NCBI RefSeq assembly: GCF_900099965.1
Contig: NZ_FNDJ01000004.1
Location: forward strand, 496,001-560,000
From: Nonomuraea jiangxiensis
GTDB lineage: Bacteria > Actinomycetota > Actinomycetes > Streptosporangiales > Streptosporangiaceae
Length of the DNA: 64,000 nt
Direction: 5' to 3'
The position numbers and the translations under genes were made by a program. How positions within the stretch are numbered: position 1 is the first letter of the stretch; the number at the start of each line of letters is the position of its first letter. Below the pieces are notes generated by a model, which saw only the letters and a program-made list of their open reading frames with translations, made no database searches and was not told the DNA's origin. Below, piece after piece: positions 63,262 to 64,000 of the stretch.

Positions 63262-64000
63262 TCAAACGATGCGCACCTCGGGGACATAAAGGATCCAGCG
63301 GCCACCTCCCTTTCTGAATTCGCGCTCCTTCGCCATGATCTCGTCCGCGCGGTTCCACGCGAACAGGAGCGCGTAGTCGGGATACGGGTCCGAGAAAGCC
63401 TTCGGCGAGCGGATGGGAATATGCGATCCCGGCGCCAGCCTTCCGTGTTTCGCCGGGCTGGGATCGCAGATGTAGGGGACGAGGTCGGGCCCGAGGCCGC
63501 AATAGGTGGCGACGGTGGCGCACCTGGCGGTGGCGCCGTACCCGGCGACCCGCTGCCCGGAGTCGCGCAGCTCGCGCAGGAGCGTGCGCAGCCTGCTGCG
63601 GGCATGCTGGACCCGCTCGGCGAAGGCCAGCATCGTGGCGGGGTCTCCCAGGCCCTGAGCGCGCTCCTGGGACAGGAACCCGGCGACGTTGATGTTCTGT
63701 GGGCGGACCCCGGGGCGGGCGAGCGTGTAGCGGACGGAGCCGCCGTGCACCGGCAGGCGCTTGGCGTCCACCAGCTCGAAACCGTGGCGGGCCGCCGCCG
63801 CGTGCACGGAGCGGACCGTGAAGAGGTAGAACTGCTCGTCGTAGATCTGGTCGAAGCGGGTCTGCGCCACGATGTCGCCCAGATAGCGCTCCTCGAAGAC
63901 GAAGACTCCGCGGTCGGCGAGGAGCGCGTCCACCCCGCGCAGGGCCGAGGGGAGGTAGGGGAGCCGGCCGAGGGTGTTGGCCGCGTAGATGACGTCCGCG
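63262..64000 (-). CDS. sugar C-methyltransferase-like protein, C-terminal part, catalytic His residues replaced
   Basis: About 246 residues, open to the window edge. It aligns throughout with residues 160-406 of the C-methyltransferase at 12521, ending GGRWILYVPEVRIV against GGRWILYAPEVRVI. Two TcaB9-family catalytic positions differ: the His in NTICH is Arg (NTLGR) and QIYDEH reads QIYDEQ. Tyr and Glu are kept. So it is probably not a C3-methyltransferase of the usual mechanism, or it acts on another substrate. The zinc and SAM domains lie outside the window. Confidence 0.82.
   Translation of the reverse strand, partial: ADVIYAANTLGRLPYLPSALRGVDALLADRGVFVFEERYLGDIVAQTRFDQIYDEQFYLFTVRSVHAAAARHGFELVDAKRLPVHGGSVRYTLARPGVRPQNINVAGFLSQERAQGLGDPATMLAFAERVQHARSRLRTLLRELRDSGQRVAGYGATARCATVATYCGLGPDLVPYICDPSPAKHGRLAPGSHIPIRSPKAFSDPYPDYALLFAWNRADEIMAKEREFRKGGGRWILYVPEVRIV

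Noticed and set aside
1..64000. Insertion sequences, integrases, tRNA or rRNA genes
   Set aside because: I saw no transposase or integrase protein and no recognisable tRNA or rRNA sequence.

Overview
The window is high-GC actinomycete DNA with dense, GTG-rich genes and many ATGA/GTGA stop-start overlaps. TTA codons occur only in a few pathway or regulatory genes, which points to bldA-type control. Nearly everything in it reads as one large enediyne biosynthetic gene cluster plus its supply and regulatory genes. A rare actinomycete (Actinomadura or Nonomuraea type) would fit the close resemblance in logic to the maduropeptin cluster, but I cannot fix the genus from sequence alone.

Layout. (1) 1-8400: the end of an alpha/beta hydrolase, then a minus-strand operon of a methyltransferase, an iterative 6-methylsalicylate-type type I PKS and an aryl-acid AMP/CoA ligase. 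Together these make and activate an aromatic acid. (2) 8639-11208: an AlkD-like DNA glycosylase and a 14-TM efflux pump (self-protection and export). (3) 11279-17357: amino-pentose genes: aminotransferase, sugar C-methyltransferase, zinc alcohol dehydrogenase, NDP-glucuronate decarboxylase-like SDR, NDP-glucose 6-dehydrogenase. This set suits a 3-C-methyl-4-amino-pentose such as madurosamine. (4) 17574-20148: Nudix, VOC protein and metK, then a repeat-rich kilobase with no gene. (5) 21123-27249: HpaB/SgcC-type hydroxylase, acyl-CoA-dehydrogenase-like monooxygenase, SgcJ/SnoaL-like protein, TrmB/LuxR-type regulator and acyl-CoA carboxylase beta subunit. (6) 27604-33299: a tight operon of ECF sigma factor, small partner protein, GMC oxidoreductase, AhpD-like protein and DinB/TIGR03084-like protein, with a divergent metallophosphoesterase. 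(7) 33437-48456: AraC regulator, then the enediyne core on the minus strand: two DUF1702 proteins (UnbL/E3 type), UnbV/E4, UnbU/E5, PKSE, hot-dog thioesterase (TEBC/E10), flavin reductase (E6 type) and P450 (E7 type), preceded by a membrane protein. (8) 48626-50709: acyl-CoA carboxylase alpha and a small epsilon subunit. (9) 50812-64000: LuxR-LAL regulator, LeuA paralogue, degenerate transthyretin/HIUase-like protein, a tiny secreted Cys peptide, a SARP/NB-ARC/TPR regulator with three TTA codons, a cation/proton antiporter, an RfbB-like SDR with an altered active site, a secreted peptide with four STWD repeats, an unknown 101-aa protein, and a second sugar-C-methyltransferase-like gene running off the window.

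How it works together (inference). The carboxylase genes feed malonyl-CoA to two iterative PKSs. PKSE with UnbL/V/U and the thioesterase builds the enediyne core. The flavin reductase, P450, HpaB-like and dehydrogenase-like flavoenzymes and GMC oxidoreductase tailor the core or its appendages. The sugar genes make an amino-pentose that the methylsalicylate-type acid could acylate. No glycosyltransferase, apoprotein, aminomutase or condensation enzyme is visible, so the cluster very likely continues beyond the window. The least explained parts are at the right end: the STWD-repeat peptide, the Cys peptide beside the SARP gene, the LeuA/TTR-like pair, and three sugar- or PKS-related domains whose catalytic residues are changed.
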